Source of the DNA: Candidatus Parabeggiatoa sp. HSG14
GTDB taxonomy: Bacteria > Pseudomonadota > Gammaproteobacteria > Beggiatoales > Beggiatoaceae
Reading direction: 5' to 3'
Assembly: GCA_030378085.1 (NCBI GenBank)
Contig: JAUCGK010000393.1
Span: 32,037 to 96,036 of the forward strand
Length of the DNA stretch: 64,000 nt
How positions within the stretch are numbered: position 1 is the first letter of the stretch; the number at the start of each line of letters is the position of its first letter. Positions 1 through 9,373 of the stretch are shown here, piece after piece. The position numbers were made by a program, and so were the translations under genes. The notes beneath the pieces were generated by a model, which saw only the letters and a list, made by a program, of their open reading frames with translations, was not told the DNA's origin and did not search any database.

Positions 1-2664
1 ACGGAAGCCACGCACTTTGACTTGATTATCAATGCGTCCGATGAAAGCAATATTGCCCTCTGGCAACCAATATCCCAAGTCACCAGTTCTGTAAAGTTGC
101 TCGTTGGCTTTAAAAGGATTGGACACAAACTTTTCAACAGTCAATTCAGGTTGGTTTAAGTAACCTCGCGCTAAGCCATCGCCACCTGTGCAAATCTCGC
201 CTGGCACTCCGATAGGCATTGGTTGATTATGCGTACCTATAATATAAGTTGTTGAATTGGCAATAGGCGCACCAATAGGTGCATCATTATCACAATGTTC
301 TTTAACTGGATAGTAAGTGGTAAAAGTGGTGTTTTCGGTGGGACCATAGACATGTTTTAGCCCCACTGTTGGATAAGTTTCCCGTAATAAGTTGACGTGA
401 CGGACTGATACTTTTTCCCCACCCATCAGCAGTGTTTTCAAGTCTTTAAAAAGACTCATATCTGCTTCCACGAATTGATTAAAAAGCCCAGTGGTCAGGA
501 ACATAGTGGTAATGCCGTGGTGAGTCATCAAGTGCTTCAGTTCCTCAGCTTCTAACAGCACGTCATCAGAGGGCAGACATAAACAGGCACCATTTAATAG
601 CGAACCCCATATTTCAAAAGTTGAAGCATCGAAAGCCAATGATCCTGTTTGTAAAATTCGGTCATCTTCGTTAATATCTATATAATTAGTATTTAAAACT
701 AACCGCAACACCGATTTTTGTTCAATGAGCGAACCTTTTGGAAGGCCAGTTGATCCCGATGTGTAAATCACATAAGCAAGATTCGAGGCATTGCCAACGG
801 ATTTAAGATTCAAGGCGTTGCCAACAGATTTAAGATTCGAGCAAACCACCTCATCAAATGTTTTAAGTGCTATTGCTTGAATGTCTGGAATATCCGCTAA
901 CACGCCCGTAATGTGTTTTTCTTCGGAAAGCACAATGCGGCAATCTGTATCCTTCAAAATATATGTGATACGGTTGTGTGGATAAGCAGGGTCAATAGGC
1001 ACATAAGCACCTCCCGCTTTCAGGATGCTGACTAATGCTACCGCTGTCCATTCTGAACGATCCAAAAGCACCGCAATACATTCTTCAGATTCTATCTGAT
1101 ATTTTTCTCTCAATAACAGGGCAACGCAATTGGCTTTTTGATTTAAAGCCTGATAAGTCAATACTGTCTTTCCACAAATCACAGCCGGATTATCGGGCGT
1201 TTTTTCAACCTGTGTTTCAAAGACTTCAGCAATTGTTTTATCGCGTGGATAGTCAGAATAGGTTTCATTAAATTCGACTAAAACCTTTTGCCGTTCCCAT
1301 TGAGGGAGTATGTTGAGATGACCAATAGGCTGATTGGGTGCATCAAGAACACTATTAACCAATTCAGAGAAATGTGCTGCCATTCGTTCAATACGTTCCG
1401 GCGAAAACAAATCAGTGCTATATTCAATACCTACTCCACAGCTATTATCTGCCATTTCGCTAAAGTAAAAGGTCAAATCAAATTTACTGACAGGCGTTTC
1501 AATCTCAAAAGGTGATACCTTGATAGCAGAAAAATCAGAATCCGTACTGTTGATACTTTGCATCAAACTGACAGCCACATCAAACAACGGATTACGTCCC
1601 ATATCCCGTTTAATTTCTAACTCTTCAACTAAACGATCAAACGGGTAAATTTGGTGTTCAAATGCATTGGTGACCGTATTCTTGATTTTTTCCAATACAC
1701 ACACAAAATTATCTTGTGCCTGTAAAGTGTCTCGCAAAGCCAACATATTGACATAAAAACCAATTTGGTTGGCTAAATCAGGATGTTCTCTGCCAGCCAC
1801 GGGAGAGCCAATAATAATATCTTCCTGTCCGGTATAACGATACATAAGTAGCTTGACAAAACTAAGCAGCGTCATAAAGAAACTTGCTCCCTGTTCATGG
1901 CTTAGTTTTCTTAAATTATCAGTCGTCTGTGGTGACAGAGAAAACGTTTGCACTCCACCTTGAAATGTTTGCACCAAAGGACGTGGTGAGTCTGCTGGCA
2001 AGTCTAAAACCGGAATTTCTCCTGAAAATTGTTCCAACCAGTAAGCATGGTGACTATTCGCTTTAGTATCCGTTAACAGGTTATTTTGCCACTGTGCATA
2101 GTCCTTATATTGAATCCGTAATGGTGGCAGTGGATTTTCTTTATTATCCACAAAAGCATTATATAACGCTAACAGTTCCTTGATAAAAACTTCCAAAGAC
2201 CATCCATCACTGATAATATGGTGCATACCAAACAAAAATACATGGCGTTCATCATCAAGGCGATAAAGTTTGACTTTGAATAGTGGTCCCTTTTCCAAAT
2301 TATAAGGCTTAGCAGCCTCTTTGTTCACTCGTAATTGTGCAGATTTTTCTGGATTTTCTTCTGTGGTTAAATCTACTAATTTTATTTTAAATTCAACCGT
2401 TTGATGAATTTTTTGTTGCGGTTCTTCATTCAATTCTATAAACGTGGTTCGCAACGATTCATGTCGGGCAACCAATGTTTGCAGAGATTTTTCAAACGCA
2501 TCAATATTTAGTTGGCCTGCCAATAAATTGACACAGGTTATATTATACGCAGCGATGTCAGTACCCATTCGCTCTAAAACCCAAAGGCGGCGTTGTGCAT
2601 TTGAGGCGGCATAATGTTTTGTTTTAGGGAGAGGCGCAATGGGGACAAAAACGGTGGGTTTCTT
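1..2664 (-). other. NRPS G module 2: C-A(Ile-like), incomplete
   Basis: The C domain is normal (HHIISDGWS). Pocket residues from FDASTFEIW, ITTMFL, LLMGG and HVYGPTENTTF give DAFFLGVTF plus an unseen tenth residue, the same as module 1, so a repeated Ile-type residue is inferred. The segment before A3 carries a 9-residue tandem duplication (see the repeat at 780-841). The module is cut at A8. Confidence 0.65.
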
Positions 2665-5600
2665 GCTGTCTATCAGTTCTGCCAACTCTGCGAGTGTTGG
2701 TGTACTGAACACTTCCCGTAACCCGATTTTAACCTCCATATCACTGTAAACTTTCGACATCATCTGAGTGGCTTTCAAACTATGTCCACCCCGTTCAAAA
2801 AAATTGTCGTGAATACCTATTTTTTCTATACCCAAAACGTCTGCCCAAATTTCAGCTAACTGTTCCTCTTCTGGTGTACGAGGTGCAATAAAAGTTTCTT
2901 CTGATAACGGATAATAGTTTACCCCTAATTGAGAAAGCTTATGGCGGTCTATTTTACCGTTTGGAGTCAGTGGCATTGCTTCAAGTGGTATCAAAGCTAA
3001 CGGTATCATGTAATCAGGCAACCTTTCTTTCAGGAAAGCACGTAATTCACGATCATTGAAGGGTTCTTCTGATTTTGTGACTATATAAGCAACTAACTGC
3101 TTATCGTGTGAAGTATCATAATGAAGCATGACGGCATTTTCTTGTACAATAGAATATTGTGCTAAGACCGCTTCAATTTCGCCTAGTTCAATACGAAATC
3201 CACGAATTTTTACCTGATTGTCAATTCTACCCAAATACTCAACATTGCCATCTGGTCGATAGCGAGTTAAGTCACCCGTTTTGTAAAGATGTGCATCGGA
3301 ATTTTCGGCAAAAGGATTATGAATAAATTTTTCAGCGGTTAACTTTGAACGCTTAAGATAACCCAGAGCAAGTCCTACACCGCCAATGTGTAGTTCACCT
3401 GAAATTCCAATGGGAACAGGTTGGAGATCATTATCTAAAATGTAGACTTGAGTGTTGGCAATTGGAATTCCAATTGGTATGTTAGTCGCTCCTTTTGGTA
3501 CTTCTTCCACAAAATACCAAGTTGTAAATGTTGTATTTTCAGTAGGGCCATAAACATGTAGTAATCTTTTAGGGGGAGAATTTTCGAGTATTTTGGCAAC
3601 CCATCTAGGTTCAACCGCTTCGCCTCCAAAGAGTAAATCTCGTACTGAATTAAAAGCATTAGGAACTTCTCGAGCTAACTGATTGAATAAGGCTGTTGTT
3701 AAAAAAAGAACGTTAATTTCTTGTTCGCGAAGGTGAAGGGAAAATTCATGGGGCGATAATAGTATATCTTTATTAATCACAACAGACCGAGCTCCATGAA
3801 GGAGCGCACCCCATATTTCAAAAGTAGCAGCATCAAAAGAAATATTTGATACTTGAGCGATTTTATCGGATTGTTCTAATTGTATATAGTTAGTATTCAA
3901 TACGAGACGATTGATTGCCTGATGAGAAACTGCTACACCTTTAGGTTTTCCTGTTGAGCCTGATGTATAAATCACATAAGCTAAATTTTCAGGCCCAACT
4001 CCACTGACCGGATTATCTAAACTCAACTGAGAAAACCTATCTCCCTCCGTATCCAAACAAAGCATCTGTGCTTGGTGCGAAGGCAACTTTTCGACTAAGC
4101 TGGATTGGGTCAACAACACTGGAACATCCGCATCTTCTAACATAAACATGAGACGCGCTACTGGATAAGCCGGATCTAACGGCAGGTATGCGCCTCCGGC
4201 CTTGAGAATCCCCAGCAGTCCTATTACCATCTCACAGGAACGTTCTATACAGAGGCCAATCAACACTTCTGGTTTGACACCGAGGGTTTGTAGGTAATGT
4301 GCCAGTTGGTTGGCCTGCTGGTTTAAAGCCGTGTATGTCAAATGTTGTTTTTCAAACACAATAGCAATCGCATCGGGGTTTTTTTCAACATTTTCCTCAA
4401 AAAGTGCTACAACAGTTTTATCGAAAGGATAATCAGTTGTGGTATTATTAAATTCAACCAATAAGCGTTGTTTTTCGGTTTTAGATAAAATATTTAAAGT
4501 TGATATAGGCGTGTCAACATGATCAACAATACTCAGCATCAGTTGCTCAATATGTTCTGCCATTCGATTAATGGTTTCAAAATGAAAAATATCAGTATTG
4601 TAGTTTATGCCCAGTTGGAGTGTGTTATTCGTTTCGACGAAAAGAAAACTTAAGTCAAATTTTGCCACGTTGAATGGGGTGTCAAAATCAGAAACCTTAA
4701 CATCACCCAGACGAAATGCGAGTGGTTCATCATTTTGAAGAGTAACCACTACATCAAACAAGGGAGAACGACTCATATCATGTGCCAAATCTAACTCATT
4801 CACTAACCTATCAAAGGGGTAAATTTGGTGTTCATAAGATTCTTCTGCCGATTGCTTAGATTTTTTCAGAATATCCGTAAAACAATCACTCCCATTTATG
4901 GTATCCCTCAATGCTAACATATTGACATAAAAGCCAATTTGGTTTTCTAGGTCAGGATGCTCCCTACCAGCAATGGGAGTGCCGATAATAATGTCTTCTT
5001 GTCCTGTATAACGGTACAAAAGTATTTTGAGCACTGCTACTAAGCTCATAAACAAACTGGCACCGTATTTTAAACTTATTTTTTTAAGCGCATTGACTGG
5101 CGTATTTTCTAAAGTGATGGATAACGTCTCACCTGCAAAGGTTAACACGGCAGGACGAGGATAATCTATTGGCAAATTAAGCGCAGGGAGATCACCTGAC
5201 AGTTTTTGATGCCAGTATTCACGATGTGGTTCAGATTGACTCTCTGCTAACTGTGCATTCTGCCAAGCCGCATAATCCTTATACTGAATGGGAAGCTGTG
5301 GTAATGGATTATTAGCGTATAGGGCCATTAATTCTTGTACTAACACACCTATTGACCATTCATCGCAGACGATATGATGAATATTGAATAGAAAAACGTA
5401 TTTGTTTTCAGCCAGCTTCAACAGTTTGGCACGCAGCAATGGACCTTTGCTCAAATTGAAGGGAGCAGTTGCTTCTTGCAAAGCATATTCTCGTGCGATT
5501 TTTTCAGCATCGCTCTCAAGGCTGAGTTCTATTTCTTCAAGCAGAAAATTGCTTTCATCATGGATCATTTGACGAGGTTCGCCACCGACATTAGAAAAAG

Positions 5601-5880
5601 TGGTGCGTAACGATTCATGCCGTGCTACCACAGATTCCAATGCTCTTTTGAAAGCCTTAGTATCCAGTATTCCCTCCAACCGGATCGCACCTGGGATATT
5701 ATAGGCAACCGAATTTTCCTCCATTTGATCTAAAATCCACAAGCGTTTCTGAGCATGAGAAACCGCATAACCCTCTTTGGCTACCTTCTTTTTCTTAAAA
5801 AAACCACTTTCCCGCAGGGTTTGCAAAGCTTCCATATCACCTGCTTTAGCACGGCGTTTAAGTTCTTCCAATGTTGTCAT
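1..5880 (-). CDS. NRPS G, C-A-PCP-C-A, truncated by the window edge
   Basis: Nonribosomal peptide synthetase with 1960 codons in the window; the reading frame is still open at base 1. It starts at ATG 5880, 7 bp after the stop of gene F, with GAGGA about 11 nt upstream. Residues 1-45 are a short charged docking-like leader (begins MTTLEELKRRAK). Module 1 has C (HHIVCDE near residue 168), A (A3 YTSGSTGKPKG near 640) and PCP (GGHSL near 1032). Module 2 has C (HHIISDG near 1223) and A (A3 near 1705), and the window ends inside core motif A8 (VRGFR). Both pockets read DAFFLGVTF, an Ile-type code. The PCP of module 2 and anything after it, possibly a thioesterase, lie outside. It presumably receives the chain from gene F. 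The first C domain has Glu for Gly in HHxxxDG. Confidence 0.95.
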   Translation of the reverse strand, partial: MTTLEELKRRAKAGDMEALQTLRESGFFKKKKVAKEGYAVSHAQKRLWILDQMEENSVAYNIPGAIRLEGILDTKAFKRALESVVARHESLRTTFSNVGGEPRQMIHDESNFLLEEIELSLESDAEKIAREYALQEATAPFNLSKGPLLRAKLLKLAENKYVFLFNIHHIVCDEWSIGVLVQELMALYANNPLPQLPIQYKDYAAWQNAQLAESQSEPHREYWHQKLSGDLPALNLPIDYPRPAVLTFAGETLSITLENTPVNALKKISLKYGASLFMSLVAVLKILLYRYTGQEDIIIGTPIAGREHPDLENQIGFYVNMLALRDTINGSDCFTDILKKSKQSAEESYEHQIYPFDRLVNELDLAHDMSRSPLFDVVVTLQNDEPLAFRLGDVKVSDFDTPFNVAKFDLSFLFVETNNTLQLGINYNTDIFHFETINRMAEHIEQLMLSIVDHVDTPISTLNILSKTEKQRLLVEFNNTTTDYPFDKTVVALFEENVEKNPDAIAIVFEKQHLTYTALNQQANQLAHYLQTLGVKPEVLIGLCIERSCEMVIGLLGILKAGGAYLPLDPAYPVARLMFMLEDADVPVLLTQSSLVEKLPSHQAQMLCLDTEGDRFSQLSLDNPVSGVGPENLAYVIYTSGSTGKPKGVAVSHQAINRLVLNTNYIQLEQSDKIAQVSNISFDAATFEIWGALLHGARSVVINKDILLSPHEFSLHLREQEINVLFLTTALFNQLAREVPNAFNSVRDLLFGGEAVEPRWVAKILENSPPKRLLHVYGPTENTTFTTWYFVEEVPKGATNIPIGIPIANTQVYILDNDLQPVPIGISGELHIGGVGLALGYLKRSKLTAEKFIHNPFAENSDAHLYKTGDLTRYRPDGNVEYLGRIDNQVKIRGFRIELGEIEAVLAQYSIVQENAVMLHYDTSHDKQLVAYIVTKSEEPFNDRELRAFLKERLPDYMIPLALIPLEAMPLTPNGKIDRHKLSQLGVNYYPLSEETFIAPRTPEEEQLAEIWADVLGIEKIGIHDNFFERGGHSLKATQMMSKVYSDMEVKIGLREVFSTPTLAELAELIDSKKPTVFVPIAPLPKTKHYAASNAQRRLWVLERMGTDIAAYNITCVNLLAGQLNIDAFEKSLQTLVARHESLRTTFIELNEEPQQKIHQTVEFKIKLVDLTTEENPEKSAQLRVNKEAAKPYNLEKGPLFKVKLYRLDDERHVFLFGMHHIISDGWSLEVFIKELLALYNAFVDNKENPLPPLRIQYKDYAQWQNNLLTDTKANSHHAYWLEQFSGEIPVLDLPADSPRPLVQTFQGGVQTFSLSPQTTDNLRKLSHEQGASFFMTLLSFVKLLMYRYTGQEDIIIGSPVAGREHPDLANQIGFYVNMLALRDTLQAQDNFVCVLEKIKNTVTNAFEHQIYPFDRLVEELEIKRDMGRNPLFDVAVSLMQSINSTDSDFSAIKVSPFEIETPVSKFDLTFYFSEMADNSCGVGIEYSTDLFSPERIERMAAHFSELVNSVLDAPNQPIGHLNILPQWERQKVLVEFNETYSDYPRDKTIAEVFETQVEKTPDNPAVICGKTVLTYQALNQKANCVALLLREKYQIESEECIAVLLDRSEWTAVALVSILKAGGAYVPIDPAYPHNRITYILKDTDCRIVLSEEKHITGVLADIPDIQAIALKTFDEVVCSNLKSVGNALNLKSVGNASNLAYVIYTSGSTGLPKGSLIEQKSVLRLVLNTNYIDINEDDRILQTGSLAFDASTFEIWGSLLNGACLCLPSDDVLLEAEELKHLMTHHGITTMFLTTGLFNQFVEADMSLFKDLKTLLMGGEKVSVRHVNLLRETYPTVGLKHVYGPTENTTFTTYYPVKEHCDNDAPIGAPIANSTTYIIGTHNQPMPIGVPGEICTGGDGLARGYLNQPELTVEKFVSNPFKANEQLYRTGDLGYWLPEGNIAFIGRIDNQVKVRGFR
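780..841 (-). repeat. 27-bp in-frame tandem duplication
   Basis: Two adjacent 27-nt units (780-806 and 807-833) differ at only a few bases and are followed by the first bases of a third. They encode NLKSVGNAL then NLKSVGNAS, directly before the A3 core (LAYVIYTSGSTG) of the last adenylation domain. The length is a multiple of three, so the frame is kept. It lengthens a surface loop between A2 and A3 that varies in length in this family. Confidence 0.85.
2665..5880 (-). other. NRPS G module 1: C-A(Ile-like)-PCP
   Basis: Complete elongation module. The pocket residues between A4 and A5 (FDAATFEIW, INVLFL, LLFGG, HVYGPTENTTF), with the A10 Lys (NGKIDR), give DAFFLGVTFK. This resembles known Ile signatures. 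The C domain reads HHIVCDEWS: the second His and the Asp are kept, but the usual Gly is Glu. The PCP motif is ERGGHSL. Confidence 0.7.
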
Positions 5881-5887
5881 AATCTGT

Positions 5888-8800
5888 TTAATCCTCTAAT
5901 AACATTTCTAATTCTTCAGCCGTCATCACGCTATCTTGTGACGGTTTATTTTCCAATAATGATGCTTCCAAAGGTTTAATTTCAGCATAGACGGATTGGT
6001 CTCTGTCTTTAGCCAATTCAGCTAATTCAGCGACAGTGGGTTGGCGAAAGATATCAAGCAATTTAACATTAATACCCATATCTCGTTGCATTTTGGAAAT
6101 GACTTTAGTCGCCTTTAGGCTATGCCCGCCTAATTCAAAAAAGTTATCATAAATGCCCACTTTTTCTACATTTAACACTGTTTGCCACACAGAGATTATT
6201 TTTTGTTCCATCTCATTACGGGGAGGTGTATAAATGATTTCTAACTCTGGTCTAGTTTGCTCTGGTACCGGTAATGCCTTGCGATTCACTTTACCATTGG
6301 GTGTTAAAGGTAAAGCGTCCAATGGCATAAAAACTTCTGGCAACATATAATCGGGTAACTTTTCTTTGAGAAAGTTGCGTAGCTCGCTAGGGCTATTTTG
6401 CTGCATCTTATCAGAATACACAACATAAGCGACTAACCGCTTATCTTCTGGTGTATCTTCTCTAATAATAACCACGCCTTCACGCACCGATGGATATTCG
6501 TGCAGCACCGCTTCAATTTCTCCCAACTCAATCCGAAAGCCACGGAGTTTAATTTGGTGATCGATACGTCCAAGATATTCGATGTTGCCATCAGGGAGAT
6601 AGCACGCTAAATCACCTGTTTTATAAAGGCGTGTTAATCCTCCAAGGTTTTTAAAATTTTGGAGGTTTTCTGGATTTATGAACTTTTCCGCAGTCAATTC
6701 TGGCCGATTAAGATAGCCTTTGGCTAAACCAGCGCCACCAATATGTAATTCACCTTGCACCCCAATAGGAAGTGGCTTGAGTGTGCTATCTAAAATAAAT
6801 ACTTGTGTGTTGGCGATGGGATGACCGATAGAGACTGCCTCTAGAGTACCAGCTTCAGCTTGTACCTGATAAGTTGTTGACCAAATAGTCGTTTCAGTTG
6901 GCCCATACATATTCCAAACGGCGCGGCTTTTTTTCAGCAATTGTAAAGCCAATTCTCCAGGTAATGCTTCGCCACCACAAAGAATTTTCAGTTGCTCACT
7001 ACCCTCCCATCCTGCTGCCAACAGCAAACGCCACGTAGCGGGGGTCGCTTGCATAACGGTTACACCACATTTATCTAATTGTTCTAATAACTGTGACCCG
7101 TCAGCAGCCACTTCAGGACTGGCTAATACGATTTTTGCCCCAGTCATCAGTGGCAAGTAAAGTTCCAATGCTGCGATGTCAAAAGAAAGCGTTGTAACGG
7201 CTAAAAGCACATCTTCCGCTGTCAAGCCAGGTTGTTGACGCATAGAAATTAAGAAATTACACAACGACTTATGAGTAATTTGTACGCCTTTAGGCTTACC
7301 CGTAGAACCAGAAGTATAAATCACATACGCTAAATTATCAGGCTTGGTTATTGGCAACGCTTCGTTAGTAACCGATAATAGGTTATCATCATTTATTTTT
7401 GCCCAATCGGTATCCAAATAAACGATTTTTACCTTATCATTTATTTTTAATGCCCAATCAGCAATACCCAACTTTTCTTGCGTCAATAATACCGATACTT
7501 GAGAGTCTTCCAACATAAAAGCCAAACGTTCTTGAGGATAAATAGGGTCTAATGGCACATAAGCTCCCCCCGCTTTGAGAATACCCAGTAATCCTACAAG
7601 CATATCTAAAGAACGCTCGACATAAATTCCCACTAACCCATTTGCTGCCACACCTAAATTTTGCAAGTAATGGGCAAGTTGATTAGCACGGCTGTTTAAC
7701 GCTTTATAGGTCAGTTTTTGATTTTCAAATTGTATAGCTACTACATTAGGTGTTTTTTCTACCTGAATTTCAAACAAATCAATCAGTGTTTTTTCATGGG
7801 GATATGCGACTACTGTGTCATTAAATTCATAAAAAAGTTGCTTTTTTTCAGCCTTCGTAAGGATATTCAATTGACTTATAGGTTGATGAGCATCCACTAA
7901 AATACTTTCAATCAACACATTAATATGGTTGCCCATCCTTTTAATACGATCTTCTAAAAAAAGATCGGTGTTGTATTCAATACTAAAAAATAAACCTTTT
8001 TCATTTTCCTTAAAATGGAAAGTTATATCCAGTTTACTGGCTTTGGATTCTAGGATAACAGGACGCATAAGGAGACCTTCAACAGACCGTTCTAACTCAC
8101 CGCTGGCATTTTGAAGACTCACCATCACGTCAAATAGTGGAGAACGACTCATATCCCTGTGTAAATTTAATTCGTTTACTAAGCGATCAAAGGGATAAAT
8201 CTGATGATCGTAGGCTGCTACCGCAGTTTGTTTAACTTGTTGTAAAAATGTCTCAAAAGATTGTTCCCCATTGATCTGATCCCGTAAGACCAATGTACTG
8301 ACGTAAAAGCCAATTTGTTCTTCCAAATCGGCATGATTTCTACCGGCAATGGGACTACCAATGATAATATCTTCTTGATCTGTATATCGGTAGAGCAACA
8401 CTTTAACTACAGCTACCAATATCATAAACAAACTTACATTTTGTTGACGACAGAAAGTGAGCAACGAATTTTTTTGTTCTGCCAAAAGCACAAAAGCAAG
8501 ATCATTACCGTTGAATGTCTGAAGCGATGGGCGTGGAAAATCAGTTGACAAGTTTAAAACAGATATGTCTCCTGCGAGTTTTTTGTGCCAATAGTCACGA
8601 TGAGACACAAGGTTCTCACTCTCCAACTGCTGATTTTGCCAATAGGCATAATCACGATATTGAATACGCAAAGGTGGTAATGAAACTGCTTTTCTATGAT
8701 GAAAGGCTTCGTAAAATTGGGTAAATTCTCCCATTATCACGTTAATGCTCCACCCGTCCGAAATAATATGGTGCATAGTAAAAAGCATAACATGATTTTT

Positions 8801-9373
8801 TTCAGACAGTTTCAGTAAAGAAACCTTTAGCAAAGGCCCTTTTTCCAAATCAAAGGGTTTCAATGCCTCCTCATATATTAGTTGTTGAGCTACTGTTTCA
8901 GCGTTTTCCTGAGTGGTTAAATCCTTTAATCGAACTTTAAAATCAATATTATCGTGAATTTTTTGCAGTGGTTGACCATCAATCGTGATAAAAGTGGTCC
9001 GTAAAGATTCATGGCGTTGTATTAACAGGGCCAATGTTTTTTCAAAAGCCTCCCGATCCAGTTGACCTTCTAACCACAAATATAATGGAACATTATAGGC
9101 TACTGAGCCTTCCTCCAGTTGAGCAAGCACCCATAAACGTTGTTGTGCATTTGACAGTTCATAGTATTCCTGTTCAGGGATCGGTTCTATACTGAATACT
9201 TTGTTTAAATGCCGCAAAAACCTCAATATTTCTGGTTTACGGGCTTTTAATTGGGAAAGTAATTCTGTTGTCAATCGTCCCTTTGGTGTTCTGTAACGCA
9301 AACGATCATCCTCGATCCAGAGTTTTATATTCAAACTATGAAGCTCAGATAAAAATTCCTCTATTGTTTTCAT
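5888..9373 (-). CDS. NRPS F: TubC-like docking-C-A(Gly)-PCP
   Basis: Single-module nonribosomal peptide synthetase of 1161 aa. Residues 1-57 form a TubC-type N-terminal docking domain (begins MKTIEEFLSELHSLNIKLW) closely like that of gene B. The C domain follows (HHIISDGWSI near 205), then A (YTSGSTGKPKG near 688) and PCP (LGGHSLKATK near 1081). Pocket residues from FDIAALELY, VTVMQA, LCGG and NMYGPTETTIW give DILQLGMIWK, very close to the Gly code DILQLGLIWK. The start overlaps the stop of gene E by 4 bp (ATGA) and has AAGGGG about 5 nt upstream, so translation is probably coupled. Context: it takes the polyketide-extended chain from gene E, whose acidic tail (DEEEGEI) is the likely docking partner. 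Its own tail (TAEELEMLLED) should contact gene G. Confidence 0.95.
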   Translation of the reverse strand: MKTIEEFLSELHSLNIKLWIEDDRLRYRTPKGRLTTELLSQLKARKPEILRFLRHLNKVFSIEPIPEQEYYELSNAQQRLWVLAQLEEGSVAYNVPLYLWLEGQLDREAFEKTLALLIQRHESLRTTFITIDGQPLQKIHDNIDFKVRLKDLTTQENAETVAQQLIYEEALKPFDLEKGPLLKVSLLKLSEKNHVMLFTMHHIISDGWSINVIMGEFTQFYEAFHHRKAVSLPPLRIQYRDYAYWQNQQLESENLVSHRDYWHKKLAGDISVLNLSTDFPRPSLQTFNGNDLAFVLLAEQKNSLLTFCRQQNVSLFMILVAVVKVLLYRYTDQEDIIIGSPIAGRNHADLEEQIGFYVSTLVLRDQINGEQSFETFLQQVKQTAVAAYDHQIYPFDRLVNELNLHRDMSRSPLFDVMVSLQNASGELERSVEGLLMRPVILESKASKLDITFHFKENEKGLFFSIEYNTDLFLEDRIKRMGNHINVLIESILVDAHQPISQLNILTKAEKKQLFYEFNDTVVAYPHEKTLIDLFEIQVEKTPNVVAIQFENQKLTYKALNSRANQLAHYLQNLGVAANGLVGIYVERSLDMLVGLLGILKAGGAYVPLDPIYPQERLAFMLEDSQVSVLLTQEKLGIADWALKINDKVKIVYLDTDWAKINDDNLLSVTNEALPITKPDNLAYVIYTSGSTGKPKGVQITHKSLCNFLISMRQQPGLTAEDVLLAVTTLSFDIAALELYLPLMTGAKIVLASPEVAADGSQLLEQLDKCGVTVMQATPATWRLLLAAGWEGSEQLKILCGGEALPGELALQLLKKSRAVWNMYGPTETTIWSTTYQVQAEAGTLEAVSIGHPIANTQVFILDSTLKPLPIGVQGELHIGGAGLAKGYLNRPELTAEKFINPENLQNFKNLGGLTRLYKTGDLACYLPDGNIEYLGRIDHQIKLRGFRIELGEIEAVLHEYPSVREGVVIIREDTPEDKRLVAYVVYSDKMQQNSPSELRNFLKEKLPDYMLPEVFMPLDALPLTPNGKVNRKALPVPEQTRPELEIIYTPPRNEMEQKIISVWQTVLNVEKVGIYDNFFELGGHSLKATKVISKMQRDMGINVKLLDIFRQPTVAELAELAKDRDQSVYAEIKPLEASLLENKPSQDSVMTAEELEMLLED

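Noticed and set aside
5888..9373. Thioesterase or release domain within the window
   Set aside because: Each protein end was read and finishes in a carrier domain plus a docking-type tail; no GxSxG hydrolase segment follows any carrier.
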